Shown here piece after piece: positions 1-9,246 of a stretch of 64,000 bases of DNA. The notes beneath the pieces are model-generated. The model searched no databases. It saw only the letters and a list, made by a program, of their open reading frames with translations, and was not told the DNA's origin. A program made the position numbers and the translations under genes. Origin of the DNA: an uncultured Tolumonas sp. (GTDB lineage: Bacteria; Pseudomonadota; Gammaproteobacteria; Enterobacterales; Aeromonadaceae); the NCBI RefSeq assembly GCF_963676665.1, contig NZ_OY781378.1, positions 1,022,001 through 1,086,000 of the forward strand, read 5' to 3'. Numbering within the stretch: position 1 is the first letter of the stretch; every line of letters begins with the position of its first letter.

Positions 1-285
1 TAAAATGGCAAAAATCCGATCCTGATGCGATAACTGTGCCCAATTAGCTATTGGGATCCCTTCACCGTCAAGAACAATACTTTCACCACGATATTTACGA
101 TTCCAGATCTGGGTTTGTCGTTCGAATGAACGATAACTGGATGCGATAGCAATGTTTAGTCCATCATTCAAAGCAGCTTGAGACATATTTTGGAAAGCGG
201 CTGCAGTGGCCGATGTTAAAAAATGCCCTGGAGTCACAGGGCATAACGCAGAGTCATCCAACCCGACTAGTTTGTGATTAATCAT
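1..285 (-). CDS. Partial D-alanyl-D-alanine carboxypeptidase, VanY/LAS (M15B) family
   Basis: This reading frame runs off the left edge; 95 codons are visible from an ATG at 285. The start overlaps the last 8 bases of dapE (ATGATTAA), so the two are translationally coupled. The visible N-terminal part contains the segment [17 protein letters not shown], which matches the substrate-entry region of LAS-type peptidases (VanY, DdpX, LdcB) that trim peptidoglycan peptides. The zinc ligands would lie beyond the window edge, so catalytic competence cannot be judged. No signal peptide is evident in the first 40 residues. The family call is from motif recognition only. Confidence 0.75.
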   Translation of the reverse strand, partial: MINHKLVGLDDSALCPVTPGHFLTSATAAAFQNMSQAALNDGLNIAIASSYRSFERQTQIWNRKYRGESIVLDGEGIPIANWAQLSHQDRIFAIL

Positions 286-1420
286 GCTCAACCAGCAACT
301 GTTGCATCATGCTGTAATAGATATCACTCAGTGTTTCCAGATCGGCAACGCTAACGCATTCATTTACCTTATGGATAGTTGCATTGATCGGACCCAATTC
401 AACGACTTGAGCGCCCGTTGGTGCGATAAAACGACCATCCGAGGTGCCACCTGATGTTGATAATTCAGTGGTTCGCCCAGTTACCGTTTCAATCGCCTTT
501 TGCGTGGCTTCGACAAGCTTGCCCGAGCCAGTTAAAAAAGGTTGGCCGCTTAATGTCCATTTCAGCTCATAGCGCAGACCATGGCGGTCGAGTAGTTCAC
601 AGACCTGCTGCTTTATTTGTGCATCGGTAAGCTCTGTACTGTAGCGGAAATTGAATTGCACTTGTAACTCACCGGGGATCACATTTGATGCGCCAGTACC
701 CGCATTGATGTTCGCGATCTGAAAGCTGGTTGCGGGAAAAAATTCATTTCCGGCATCCCATTGTTTAGCAGAAAGTTCAGCCAGTGCTGGCATAGCTAGG
801 TGGACGGGGTTTTCGGCTAGGTGAGGGTAAGCAACATGCCCTTGAACACCATAAATAGTAAGGTCGCCCGTTAATGAACCACGACGGCCGTTTTTGACTA
901 CATCGCCAACCGCATTGGTTGATGAAGGCTCACCAACCAGACACCAGGTAATTTTTTCCTGGCGAGCCTCTAATGTTTCAATAACTTTGGGCGTGCCATT
1001 AATAAATGGGCCTTCTTCGTCGCTGGTGATAAGAAAAGCAATGGATCCGTTATGTGCCGGATAATCAATCACAAAACGCTGAACGGCGACCAACATTGAT
1101 GCGATAGAACCTTTCATATCCGCAGCACCGCGGCCATATAAAACGCCATCAATAATAGTTGGGGTAAATGGAGGAGTGTTCCATTTATTTTCCGGTCCGG
1201 GTGGAACAACATCTGTATGACCGGCAAAACAGAATAATGGTCCCGATGTTCCTTTTCTTGCCCACAGATTCGTCGTGTCATGAAATACCATTGGTTCAAT
1301 GGTGAATCCCAATGGCGCTAAAAACGCGGCCATTAGTTGCTGACAACCTTCATCTACTGGGGTTACAGAAGGACGTGCGATCAAATCCTTAGCCAGAGAC
1401 AAAACAAGAGAATCGGTCAT
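278..1420 (-). CDS. dapE: Succinyl-diaminopimelate desuccinylase
   Basis: A cytoplasmic di-zinc M20 peptidase-family enzyme that hydrolyses N-succinyl-LL-2,6-diaminopimelate to succinate and LL-diaminopimelate for lysine and peptidoglycan synthesis. Metal and catalytic motifs are intact: GHTDVV (His68, Asp70), [10 protein letters not shown] (Asp101), TSDEEG (the Glu pair near 135), GEPSS and a C-terminal His in NATIHKVNE. At 380 residues it has the usual DapE length. I start at the ATG at 1420, preceded by AAGGA, rather than the TTG two codons upstream. It follows yffB, the same neighbour as in E. coli, and its end overlaps the LAS peptidase gene. Confidence 0.97.
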   Translation of the reverse strand: MTDSLVLSLAKDLIARPSVTPVDEGCQQLMAAFLAPLGFTIEPMVFHDTTNLWARKGTSGPLFCFAGHTDVVPPGPENKWNTPPFTPTIIDGVLYGRGAADMKGSIASMLVAVQRFVIDYPAHNGSIAFLITSDEEGPFINGTPKVIETLEARQEKITWCLVGEPSSTNAVGDVVKNGRRGSLTGDLTIYGVQGHVAYPHLAENPVHLAMPALAELSAKQWDAGNEFFPATSFQIANINAGTGASNVIPGELQVQFNFRYSTELTDAQIKQQVCELLDRHGLRYELKWTLSGQPFLTGSGKLVEATQKAIETVTGRTTELSTSGGTSDGRFIAPTGAQVVELGPINATIHKVNECVSVADLETLSDIYYSMMQQLLVEHD

Positions 1421-1444
1421 GCACAATCCTTATTCATTACCAAA

Positions 1445-1792
1445 TTAATTATTCAGTGCGTTATACGCAAGTTCAGAAAATCCGATCAATATTTTATGCT
1501 GGGCTGTCAGAACTGGACGCTTGATCAGTAGGGGATGAGCTAACATCAACGCTACTGCTTGGGCTTCATCAGCAATCGTTTTTTCTGTGGGGGATAATTC
1601 CCGAAAGGTTTTACTTTGTTTGTTAAGTAATTTTTCCCAACCTGCCGAATGGCACCATTGTGCTATCTGAACTTCAGTGGGTGGAGTCTGTTTAAAATCA
1701 ATGAATTCAAAAGGAATATTGTTTTGTTTTAACCAAGTTTGAGCTTTTTTGACACTATCACAAGTTTTGATGCCATACAGAGTGATTGCCAC
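1445..1792 (-). CDS. yffB: ArsC/Spx-family reductase-like protein YffB
   Basis: A 115-residue thioredoxin-fold protein of the ArsC/Spx/MgsR family. The N-terminus MAITLYGIKTCDSVKKA carries the single conserved Cys of the YffB group, and the family signature near residues 90-98 (HPLLIKRPV) is present. YffB proteins have been proposed to be glutathione-dependent thiol reductases; the physiological substrate is not established. The start is GTG at 1792 with GGAG six bases upstream, 3 bp after yciN stops, so yciN-yffB-dapE-LAS peptidase form one transcription unit. Confidence 0.9.
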   Translation of the reverse strand: MAITLYGIKTCDSVKKAQTWLKQNNIPFEFIDFKQTPPTEVQIAQWCHSAGWEKLLNKQSKTFRELSPTEKTIADEAQAVALMLAHPLLIKRPVLTAQHKILIGFSELAYNALNN

Positions 1793-1795
1793 GGT

Positions 1796-2041
1796 TTACT
1801 CCAGTGTATATTGCGGCGAAAGAGCCTGCGCTAACCCTTTATAGACATTAAATACAGCAGTAGTTTTTGCCGTAGGTAAACCTTGATCATCAAGGAAGTA
1901 TTCGCCTTTGAAGACTAAAACGCCTGATTTTTCGTTTACATCGGTGACAGTCATGCCAGCCAGATAGTCATCATGCTCTTTCATGATCTGGTTTGCCAAT
2001 TCGAGCAAAGATGCTTTCGCGATAGGTTCTTTAGTTTCCAT
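1796..2041 (-). CDS. yciN: DUF2498 family protein YciN
   Basis: An 81-residue cytoplasmic protein with strong resemblance to E. coli YciN, including the block EYFLDDQGLPTAKTTAVFN. No biochemical function is established. There is no signal peptide or membrane segment. It is the first gene of a tight unit with yffB and dapE and is separated from the upstream ompA-like gene by an intrinsic terminator. Confidence 0.88.
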   Translation of the reverse strand: METKEPIAKASLLELANQIMKEHDDYLAGMTVTDVNEKSGVLVFKGEYFLDDQGLPTAKTTAVFNVYKGLAQALSPQYTLE

Positions 2042-2064
2042 ATATAACCTCTGGTATGTATATC

Positions 2065-2096
2065 AAAACAAAACCGCACATAAAGCGCGGTTTTGT
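2065..2096 (-). terminator. Intrinsic terminator of the ompA-like gene
   Basis: An inverted repeat with 9-bp arms (CAAAACCGC at 2069-2077 and GCGGTTTTG at 2087-2095) is followed on the minus strand by a T-rich tract. It lies just past the OmpA-like stop and before yciN. Confidence 0.8.
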
Positions 2097-2118
2097 TGTC
2101 AGACGGTAGTTAAAAGAT

Positions 2119-3150
2119 TTATTTAACTACTACGGTCTTGCTACCTTTTACTTCAACGTTTACACGGCGATCAGGAGCCAAGCAAACGATCAGATCTTTT
2201 TTCGCTTTGATTGCTTTACAGCTTGCTGGACTTATTGGATCTGCTTTGCCTCGGCCAACGGCAGTGATACGAGTAGCAGACAGACCTTTAGAAGTCAGGA
2301 AGCTAGATACGCTCTTAGCACGATCTTGAGACAGTTTCAGGTTATAACCGTCAGAACCGATGCGGTCTGTGTAACCATAAACAACGATATTTTTGTCTTT
2401 CATTTCCAGAGTCTGGATTTGGTTATACAGCTTGCTCAGTGCAGACACACCAGCTGGTTTCAGAGTGGCTTTATTGAAATCAAACAGCACATCTGAAGTC
2501 AGAGTGAAGGTTTTAGTTTCTTGAACTGGTTGTGGAGCTGGTGCTGGTGCTGCAACTGGAGCTGGCGCTGGAGTTACAACAGGAGCTGGTTCGCTAGTAC
2601 GAGTTGGGTAATAAACTACGTCAAGGTTTACGTTGTTGCTATCGGATTCACCAGTTTTAGCGTCACCGATACCATCAATGTGGCGATAACGCAGTTGCAG
2701 ATCAACTGGATCTGATACGCGATAAGCCAGGCCAGCACCAAAAATTGGTGAAGTACCACGGTCGTCAACATTGGTTGCTTCGTTATCAGCTTTCCAGCGC
2801 ATAACGCCTACTTCACCCAATAGTGACAGATCATCAGTCAGGGGATAACGAGGAATTAAAGACAGGTTTGCGCCGTGAGATTTGAAACGACCGCCGTTTA
2901 CATGGCCATTGCCCAGCCAGTTATAGCCGGCTTCAGCACCTAAAAATTCGTTGAAAGTATAGCCACCAAAAATATGTGCTGTTGGTGTGCTGCTTTTGGT
3001 TGCAGTACCTACATCACCCAGGTCAGCGTAGTTATTCCAACCGAAACCGGTACCCAAGAATGCGCCTTCTGCATCGTTGGCAAATGCAGTCATTGATACT
3101 GCAGATGCTACAAAACCGGCAACGATTGTTAATGCCACTGCTTTTTTCAT
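2119..3150 (-). CDS. ompA: OmpA family outer membrane porin
   Basis: A 343-residue outer membrane protein. A Sec signal peptide ends near residue 24 (MTAFA/NDAEG). Residues about 27-185 form an OmpA-type eight-stranded barrel. A Pro/Ala-rich hinge (about 190-212) leads to the periplasmic OmpA/MotB-like peptidoglycan-binding domain (about 215-335), with the motif VVYGYTDRIGSDGYN and the conserved Arg of LSQDRAKSV. The CKAIKAKKDLIVCLAPDRRVNV segment holds the Cys pair typical of OmpA C-termini. It links outer membrane and cell wall. It is monocistronic, with a terminator downstream and a long leader divergent from the XRE regulator. Confidence 0.95.
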   Translation of the reverse strand: MKKAVALTIVAGFVASAVSMTAFANDAEGAFLGTGFGWNNYADLGDVGTATKSSTPTAHIFGGYTFNEFLGAEAGYNWLGNGHVNGGRFKSHGANLSLIPRYPLTDDLSLLGEVGVMRWKADNEATNVDDRGTSPIFGAGLAYRVSDPVDLQLRYRHIDGIGDAKTGESDSNNVNLDVVYYPTRTSEPAPVVTPAPAPVAAPAPAPQPVQETKTFTLTSDVLFDFNKATLKPAGVSALSKLYNQIQTLEMKDKNIVVYGYTDRIGSDGYNLKLSQDRAKSVSSFLTSKGLSATRITAVGRGKADPISPASCKAIKAKKDLIVCLAPDRRVNVEVKGSKTVVVK

Positions 3151-3368
3151 GATTGTCTCCAGATTATGCTCGGAAAGATCCGATAAGGTTCGACATATTC
3201 ATTATCTCTCAGACGTTCAATTATGCAAGATTCAACTGCGATAGACGCAAAAATGTTACACAGAGCACATTTTTAACTACCGCTTGTGTCGTCCTTGATA
3301 GTATAGATGTTTACGTGAGGTTATTTAGCGATTAATATGTGCCGCTTTTATACATTCTAAAAATACAG

Positions 3369-3389
3369 ACTATAATAAAACTATAATAA
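3369..3389 (+). promoter_or_regulatory. AT-rich 10-bp direct repeat with TATAAT boxes upstream of the XRE gene
   Basis: ACTATAATAA occurs at 3369-3378 and again at 3380-3389, 11 bp apart, each containing a perfect TATAAT. The pair sits about 85 bp before the XRE regulator start and about 220 bp before the divergent ompA-like gene. No convincing -35 box was seen, so which copy acts as a -10, and whether the repeat binds the regulator, is unknown. Confidence 0.35.
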
Positions 3390-3474
3390 TGTGGAGCCGG
3401 ATAAAGCTGTTGAACACCAAAGGTAGAGTAATTATTGGTAACAGCGAAATATTCGCAAACGCGTGAGGAAACAT

Positions 3475-3744
3475 ATGAGTCTCGCTCCTGTGTCTGTTGG
3501 TCAAAAAATCCGTCATATTCGTGAAACAATGGGGCTTAGCCGTCCGAAATTTGCGGAACTGCTTGGCGTACCACCAACTACACTGAAAAACTATGAACTA
3601 GGTTATCGTGAGGTTGGCGGTGCATTTCTGGTGGCTTTGGCACATCAGGAACAACTGCATAAATTCACTTTATGGCTATTGTCAGACAAAATTGCCCCTG
3701 AAATCGGCCAGATCAGTCCTGCTGAATACGTAGTTCAAAAATAA
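3475..3744 (+). CDS. XRE family helix-turn-helix regulator
   Basis: An 89-residue DNA-binding protein whose residues about 10-65 form a Cro/C1-type helix-turn-helix (IRHIRETMGLSRPKFAELLG followed by PPTTLKNYELGYREVG). The remainder is a short C-terminal tail, so it probably acts as a small dimeric regulator. I choose the ATG at 3475, seven bases after GAGG, over the GTG at 3463. It stands alone between the divergent ompA-like gene and a terminator; its targets are unknown. Confidence 0.85.
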   Translation: MSLAPVSVGQKIRHIRETMGLSRPKFAELLGVPPTTLKNYELGYREVGGAFLVALAHQEQLHKFTLWLLSDKIAPEIGQISPAEYVVQK

Positions 3745-3760
3745 GCCGATTTGAATTGAA

Positions 3761-3789
3761 AAAGAGCCAGTTAATAACTGGCTCTTTTT
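3761..3789. terminator. Bidirectional terminator between converging genes
   Basis: AAAGAGCCAGTTA and TAACTGGCTCTTT form 13-bp complementary arms with A and T tracts on either side. It can serve the XRE gene (plus) and the coiled-coil protein gene (minus). Confidence 0.85.
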
Positions 3790-3803
3790 GTTTGGTGATT
3801 ACA

Positions 3804-4565
3804 TTACCATTTTTTCTTTGGTTGGAATAAGACGTCGAGATCGTCTTGTTTTTCCTGTATTTCTTCGCGTTCTTTTTGCGATTCTCTTTCTAATTGGTCG
3901 TTAATATCTCGAAGGGTTGACTTCATTTCCTCTTCACTGGCAATCAGATACGCATCTTTATCGGGAATGACACTCAGAGCATTAATTCCTTTCGTCAATA
4001 ATTGTTTTGCTGTACCTATTTGACGCTGAACTCGGGCATCCATGGCTTTTTGCAGCAAATTAGCAATATTGATTTTCAGCAACATTAATTCCAAGCGACG
4101 ATCTTCAACTGAAAATGATTGTGGATCAATTTTGCCTTTATTGTGTTCCATACGGACTATCGCCCGTAATTTCTTAGTAGTCTGAAGCATTTGGATTGCT
4201 TGTCTATCGGAGTCCGGTGAACGGAAGTGACTATCTTCTCCCTTATAGTGTTCGTTTACATACTTGATCTGATTTCTTACATCTTCAATTCGTTGGTTAA
4301 TTGCTGACACGTTCGGTGTTACATTTTGGATGGTTCGCAGCGCATCTAATAATCGGTTTTGTAATAACATAACCAAGGTTTTACTGTAAGACAGTCTATT
4401 TACATTGAGTAAAATGTCTTCAGCTTCTTCGATGATCACCTTTTGTCTTGCAACGATAGCCCGACGATCGATTTCCTGTTGCTGCTTATGCTGCTGGAAT
4501 ATGTTGTAAGCAATCGTAAGAAATAACAATGCGCCGATTGCGAGTAAAACCAGAGTTAAAACCAT
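3804..4565 (-). CDS. Membrane-anchored coiled-coil protein of unknown function
   Basis: I do not recognise this gene. The 253-residue product has one N-terminal membrane helix (about residues 2-19, LTLVLLAIGALLFLTIAYNIF). A long, charged, mainly helical cytoplasmic part follows, with likely coiled coils at 22-110 and 215-245 and a lysine-rich C-terminus ending PKKKW. No catalytic motif is visible. GGAG lies nine bases before the ATG. It is a single-gene unit convergent with the XRE gene and divergent from cysB. Confidence 0.75.
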   Translation of the reverse strand: MVLTLVLLAIGALLFLTIAYNIFQQHKQQQEIDRRAIVARQKVIIEEAEDILLNVNRLSYSKTLVMLLQNRLLDALRTIQNVTPNVSAINQRIEDVRNQIKYVNEHYKGEDSHFRSPDSDRQAIQMLQTTKKLRAIVRMEHNKGKIDPQSFSVEDRRLELMLLKINIANLLQKAMDARVQRQIGTAKQLLTKGINALSVIPDKDAYLIASEEEMKSTLRDINDQLERESQKEREEIQEKQDDLDVLFQPKKKW

Positions 4566-4770
4566 GCTGGCTCCGTCAGATTTTGTGAGTGCTCAAGTTT
4601 GTCGTCATACATTTCATTCTACTGTCAAATTTAATCGTCGGCATGGTTGATATAGCAATAACATCTCTTTTGTGCAGAAAAATGATCTGAATTGAGATGT
4701 ATTGCATTTTTATCGCAGTCTGTAGACGAAGTGATGATGTTTTTTGCTACTATCTCATAGAAATCAATAG

Positions 4771-5757
<987 letters not shown>

Positions 5758-5770
5758 TTGATGGGGAAAT

Positions 5771-5796
5771 AAAAAGCCGCATTATGCGGCTTTTTA
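5771..5796. terminator. Bidirectional terminator of cysB and the yqhD-like gene
   Basis: AAAAAGCCGC and GCGGCTTTTT form 10-bp arms around ATTAT. It is placed 13 bp after the cysB stop and 10 bp from the end of the converging dehydrogenase gene. Confidence 0.9.
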
Positions 5797-5805
5797 AAGT
5801 TAGCT

Positions 5806-7038
5806 TTATAAGGCTTTACGTAAAATTTCTTCACAAATATCGAGTGTCACAGTGCCGTGTTCACCAATGCCGGTCATACCGTGTTTTAATAATGTCGCTG
5901 CAATATCAGGAATTTGTTCTTCCTTGATATTATACGCAGAGAGATGAGTAGCAAAACCGAGAGATTCAAAAAAGGCGATTGTTTTATCAATAGCTTGTTG
6001 AATGACTAAATCCTCATTCTTACCTTGAATACCCCAAACGCGTTTCGCGTATTGTAATAATTTGGCTTTTTTCTCGTCTTTTCGAACAGCCATAGTTCCT
6101 GGAAGAACAATTGCTAATGTTTCTGCATGGGCAAGACCAAATAATGCAGTTAACTCGTGCCCAATAGCATGGGAACTCCAGTCTTGCGGAACGCCAGATC
6201 CTATCAAGCCATTAAGTGCCATGGTGGCACACCACATCAGGTTAGCTCGACTGTCGTAATCATCCGGCTGCTGGTAGCTTTTTATGCCGTCATCCAACAG
6301 TGTGAGCATGATGCTTTCGGCAAAACGATCTTGAAGATTAGCATTAACCGGATAGGTTAAGTATTGCTCAATGACATGACAGAAGGCGTCGACAATACCG
6401 TTAGCGATTTGTAGTTTTGGCAGTGAAAAGGTAGTCATTGGGTCAAGAACTGCGAATTGCGGAAACACTTGATCGTTTGAAAAGGAAAGTTTTTCTTTTG
6501 CAATTTGGCTATGCATTGCCATTGCACCGTAATTGCCTTGTGAACCACTAGCGGAAGGTAAAGAAATCTGACGATTTTTTCGGCTAATGACTGCATGTTG
6601 GTTCATCTCGGAACCTGTCGCTGGTAAGGTTAAGATGCAGCCAAATGGGATCACATTTCTAATACCTTTTCCTTTGTTATGCAGGATTTCCCAAGGGTCG
6701 CCTAATTCCCAGCAAGCTGCGGCGGCAATAAATTTAGTGCCATCAATGACTGAGCCACCACCAATTGCCAGTAAAAAAGTGATTTGTTCTTTTTTTACAA
6801 CTGCAACAGCCTGCATCAAAGTTTCATAATCTGGGTTTGGTTCAATGCCGCCAAATTCAATAACATTACGCCCTGCTAATGCTCGTTTGGCGAGATCCAT
6901 CGTGCCATTAGCAATAATACTACCACCGCCATAGATAATTAAAATGCGTGCATCAGATGGGATCTCATGACTGATTTTGGCTATTTGACCTTTCCCAAAT
7001 AACACCTTGGTTGGATTTTGATATTCAAAATTCAGCAT
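5806..7038 (-). CDS. yqhD: YqhD-type NADPH-dependent aldehyde reductase (iron-containing ADH family)
   Basis: A cytoplasmic group III metal-dependent alcohol dehydrogenase that reduces short-chain and reactive aldehydes. The GGGS nucleotide-binding motifs are present (YGGGSI, AIGGGSVIDGTKF). The metal ligands Asp and His in GIVDAFCHVIEQY and two His in SSHAIGHELTALFGLAHAETL are all present. It has 410 residues against about 387 for E. coli YqhD. The extra length is mainly an insertion of some 20 residues after VISRK (RQISLPSASGSQGNYGAMA...), near the active-site rim. It is monocistronic, with no YqhC-type regulator adjacent. Confidence 0.92.
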   Translation of the reverse strand: MLNFEYQNPTKVLFGKGQIAKISHEIPSDARILIIYGGGSIIANGTMDLAKRALAGRNVIEFGGIEPNPDYETLMQAVAVVKKEQITFLLAIGGGSVIDGTKFIAAAACWELGDPWEILHNKGKGIRNVIPFGCILTLPATGSEMNQHAVISRKNRQISLPSASGSQGNYGAMAMHSQIAKEKLSFSNDQVFPQFAVLDPMTTFSLPKLQIANGIVDAFCHVIEQYLTYPVNANLQDRFAESIMLTLLDDGIKSYQQPDDYDSRANLMWCATMALNGLIGSGVPQDWSSHAIGHELTALFGLAHAETLAIVLPGTMAVRKDEKKAKLLQYAKRVWGIQGKNEDLVIQQAIDKTIAFFESLGFATHLSAYNIKEEQIPDIAATLLKHGMTGIGEHGTVTLDICEEILRKAL

Positions 7039-7275
7039 ATGGCCACCTCGGTAAATTTACATAATTAATATAGATTATTGGTACCTACAGTAACACTAAC
7101 AGGTTCAGATAACTTGAGTTTTAGAAGTACAGGAGGAAAATGAATCCTACTTCACAAAATCGCTATATTGTTGTTTTCTCGGCCCTGATGGGTTTGAATA
7201 ATCAGAAATAACCTTATATTTTCAGATAAATTGTTAATGACTAGTTGGTGGATTGGGTCAATAAGCTCAATACGA

Positions 7276-7351
7276 GCCGGTATAGCTCAGTTGGTAGAGC
7301 AGCGCATTCGTAATGCGAAGGTCGCAGGTTCGACTCCTGTTACCGGCACCA
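7276..7351 (+). tRNA. tRNA-Thr (anticodon CGT)
   Basis: A 76-nt cloverleaf with encoded CCA. The acceptor arms GCCGGTA and TACCGGC pair perfectly, the D-arm is GCTC-AGTTGGTA-GAGC, the anticodon loop is TTCGTAA and the T-loop is TTCGACT. It closely resembles E. coli thrW. The first anticodon-stem pair is a G-A mismatch, as in the E. coli gene. Confidence 0.96.
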
Positions 7352-7509
7352 GTAAATTCAATTAGTTACAGTCATTTTTCTTGCACCAAAGACAAACCCG
7401 TATCGTATTTGTTTCGTTAGTTCGTCGGTATCACCTCAACAAAGATCTCTGTGCTTATCACAAGACCGCATACCATGCAGCCCTGTGAATGGCGGCCATG
7501 AATTGAGTG

Positions 7510-8319
7510 TTAAATTGAGGTGATTTTTTGAATTCTATTCGCGAACATGCGTTCCACAATTTTAGTGGTCATTCGGCGCGTAAGGATTCGTGGTAGAAGT
7601 GAGGTGAGATAATTGACAAATCCAGGAACAATATAGGTATTTCCTTTGGAAAAGGCACTAAGAGCTGATGAGGCTACGTGTTCAGGGCTAGATGCAGCCA
7701 TGCCCGTTGTGTTTGCTTGTGCTATTTTCGCGAAGTTCGTTGACGTATTACCAGGGCATAGCGCCATAAAATGGACCCCGCTATTATGATATTCAGCAGC
7801 AAGGGCTTCCGTCAGATTTAACACAAAAGCTTTCGAGGCCCCATACATTGCTATGTACGGTAGCGGTTGAAAAGCTGCTGTCGATGCAACATTAATCACT
7901 CCTCCATTTCTTTTAGCTAGCATTGACGGAATAAACAAATAAGTAAGTTGAGTTAATGCATTAATGTTTATGGAGAGCATTTGATCATAGGTATCTAAGC
8001 TCTCATCTAGAAAATGTGCCCATTTTCCAAAACCAGCATTGTTGATAAGCAGATCTACGGACAGTTTACGGGCTTGTACTTGGTCAAATAATTGTTGTGC
8101 GCCACCGGGGATGGAAAGGTCGGCAATCATTACATCAACTGTTACTGAGAATTCTTGTCGAAGTTCCGAGGCTAGGATTTCCAATTCGGCTTTGGAGCGG
8201 GACGTTATGATCAGGTTTGATCGTTTTTGTGCTAATTCTCGGGCGAAGCATTTTCCGATCCCAGAAGATGCTCCGGTTATCAATGCTGTCGAACCTTCAA
8301 ATCGATATGAAGATGTCAT
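7510..8319 (-). CDS. Short-chain dehydrogenase/reductase
   Basis: A 269-residue classical SDR oxidoreductase with a Rossmann fold. It has the cofactor motif TGASSGIG near residue 15, NNAG near 91, a catalytic Ser in NVASTAAF and YGASK near 158 (Tyr and Lys). Arg residues after strand two (TSRSKAEL) suggest NADP(H) preference. The substrate is unknown; it groups by eye with DltE/YqjQ-like SDRs. GAGGAG lies before the ATG. It sits just downstream of a MerR gene, with a MerR-type dyad in its promoter, so MerR-controlled induction is likely. Confidence 0.88.
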   Translation of the reverse strand: MTSSYRFEGSTALITGASSGIGKCFARELAQKRSNLIITSRSKAELEILASELRQEFSVTVDVMIADLSIPGGAQQLFDQVQARKLSVDLLINNAGFGKWAHFLDESLDTYDQMLSININALTQLTYLFIPSMLAKRNGGVINVASTAAFQPLPYIAMYGASKAFVLNLTEALAAEYHNSGVHFMALCPGNTSTNFAKIAQANTTGMAASSPEHVASSALSAFSKGNTYIVPGFVNYLTSLLPRILTRRMTTKIVERMFANRIQKITSI

Positions 8320-8361
8320 GGAATACTCCTCTTTGCGGATGAGGAGTTCAGCTTAAACAAT

Positions 8362-8381
8362 ACCCTTAGGGGGAGGGTCAA
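8362..8381 (-). promoter_or_regulatory. Candidate MerR operator/promoter for the SDR gene
   Basis: On the minus strand TTGACC (a -35-like box at 8376-8381) overlaps the dyad ACCCT-N7-AGGGT (8362-8378). The arrangement resembles MerR-family operators such as those of CueR, placed between -35 and -10. The -10 match (around TTTAAG, 18-19 bp spacer) is weak, but a long spacer is expected for MerR-type promoters. It lies about 45 bp before the SDR start. Confidence 0.45.
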
Positions 8382-8398
8382 GTGACATTTTTGATGGT

Positions 8399-8758
8399 TT
8401 ATCCTAGTCCATAAAGTTCATTCAGTTCTTTGTACAGAATTACCAGATTTTGTTCAGCAGTCTCAATGGTCAGTTTTTGCTGCTGCAATTGTATCTGTTT
8501 TTCCGCAATGAGCTGGTTGGCAATTCCTATTGGGAAACTGCCTGTACTGGCTTTTGTGGCTGTAAGTTCATTTAGTTCAGCAAGACTAAAACCAACAGAT
8601 TGTGCTCGACGAATCATCTTCACCAAATGGACGTCTAGCATGGTGTAAATGCGGTAGTTACCTTTTCTCTGCGGAGAGGGGATTAAACCGATAGACTCAT
8701 AGTGCCGTATTGCTTTCCGTGTCGCGCCTGTTAACGCAGCTAGTTTACCGATGTACAT
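8399..8758 (-). CDS. MerR family transcriptional regulator
   Basis: A 119-residue regulator: an N-terminal winged helix (YIGKLAALTGATRKAIRHYESIGLIP, then YRIYTMLDVHLVKMIRRAQSVGFSL), then a C-terminal coiled-coil dimerisation helix (about 75-115). There is no Cys cluster for metal binding at the C-terminus, so a metal sensor is unlikely; the ligand is unknown. I take the ATG at 8758, where the family normally begins; an ATG at 8779 would add seven residues. It lies directly upstream of, and in the same direction as, the SDR gene, with a 79-bp gap holding a MerR-like dyad. Confidence 0.85.
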   Translation of the reverse strand: MYIGKLAALTGATRKAIRHYESIGLIPSPQRKGNYRIYTMLDVHLVKMIRRAQSVGFSLAELNELTATKASTGSFPIGIANQLIAEKQIQLQQQKLTIETAEQNLVILYKELNELYGLG

Positions 8759-9004
8759 ATATGCGATATCCGAAAGCATATAATGCTTTGTTAAACTTAT
8801 TTTTTGTGATTTCAGGTTTTCTTAGCCCATTCAGATCGAGAGCATGTCCATTTTCGCTCCATATATTTCTGAGTCTATAAGAGACTATCAAAGCACTATG
8901 ATATATCCAAGATGAATTGCGGTACTCATATGGTTCAATGCCTGACACTGTAAGCTACGCAGGCGATCAGGTATTCATCGACCTGCTACAGCTTCCAGAC
9001 TGCT

Positions 9005-9196
9005 TTATTGCCATGGTTTGTAAGTTTGATGAAACCGACGTGCATAGTTAATCAGACTAGGGCGAATTAATTCATTCCCTAGATCGCTACGGTTTAATCC
9101 GATATCTTTTAACTGGTAATCATTCAGTTGAGTCAGAATGCGATAAGTCCGGTAATCCAACCACCAGGTTTTGATTGCGCGCCATAAAGATTCCAT
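9005..9196 (-). CDS. DUF1127 (YjiS-like) small protein
   Basis: A 63-residue basic protein with the DUF1127 core RTYRILTQLNDYQLKDIGLNRSDL. Small DUF1127 proteins of other bacteria have been linked to RNA-related and stress or phosphate functions; none can be assigned here. AAGGAGG lies at ideal distance before the ATG, suggesting strong translation. It is divergent from a MocR regulator with a shared 170-bp region full of matching inverted sites, so it is probably that regulator's target. Confidence 0.85.
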   Translation of the reverse strand: MESLWRAIKTWWLDYRTYRILTQLNDYQLKDIGLNRSDLGNELIRPSLINYARRFHQTYKPWQ

Positions 9197-9246
9197 GCTG
9201 TTTCCTCCTTAATTAATTACGAGGAACAGCATGCCAACATCACTAA

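Noticed and set aside
8745..8948. Minus-strand frame of 67 codons upstream of the MerR gene
   Set aside because: Overlaps the MerR start, has no ribosome site and an unlikely composition; the interval probably holds only the MerR promoter.
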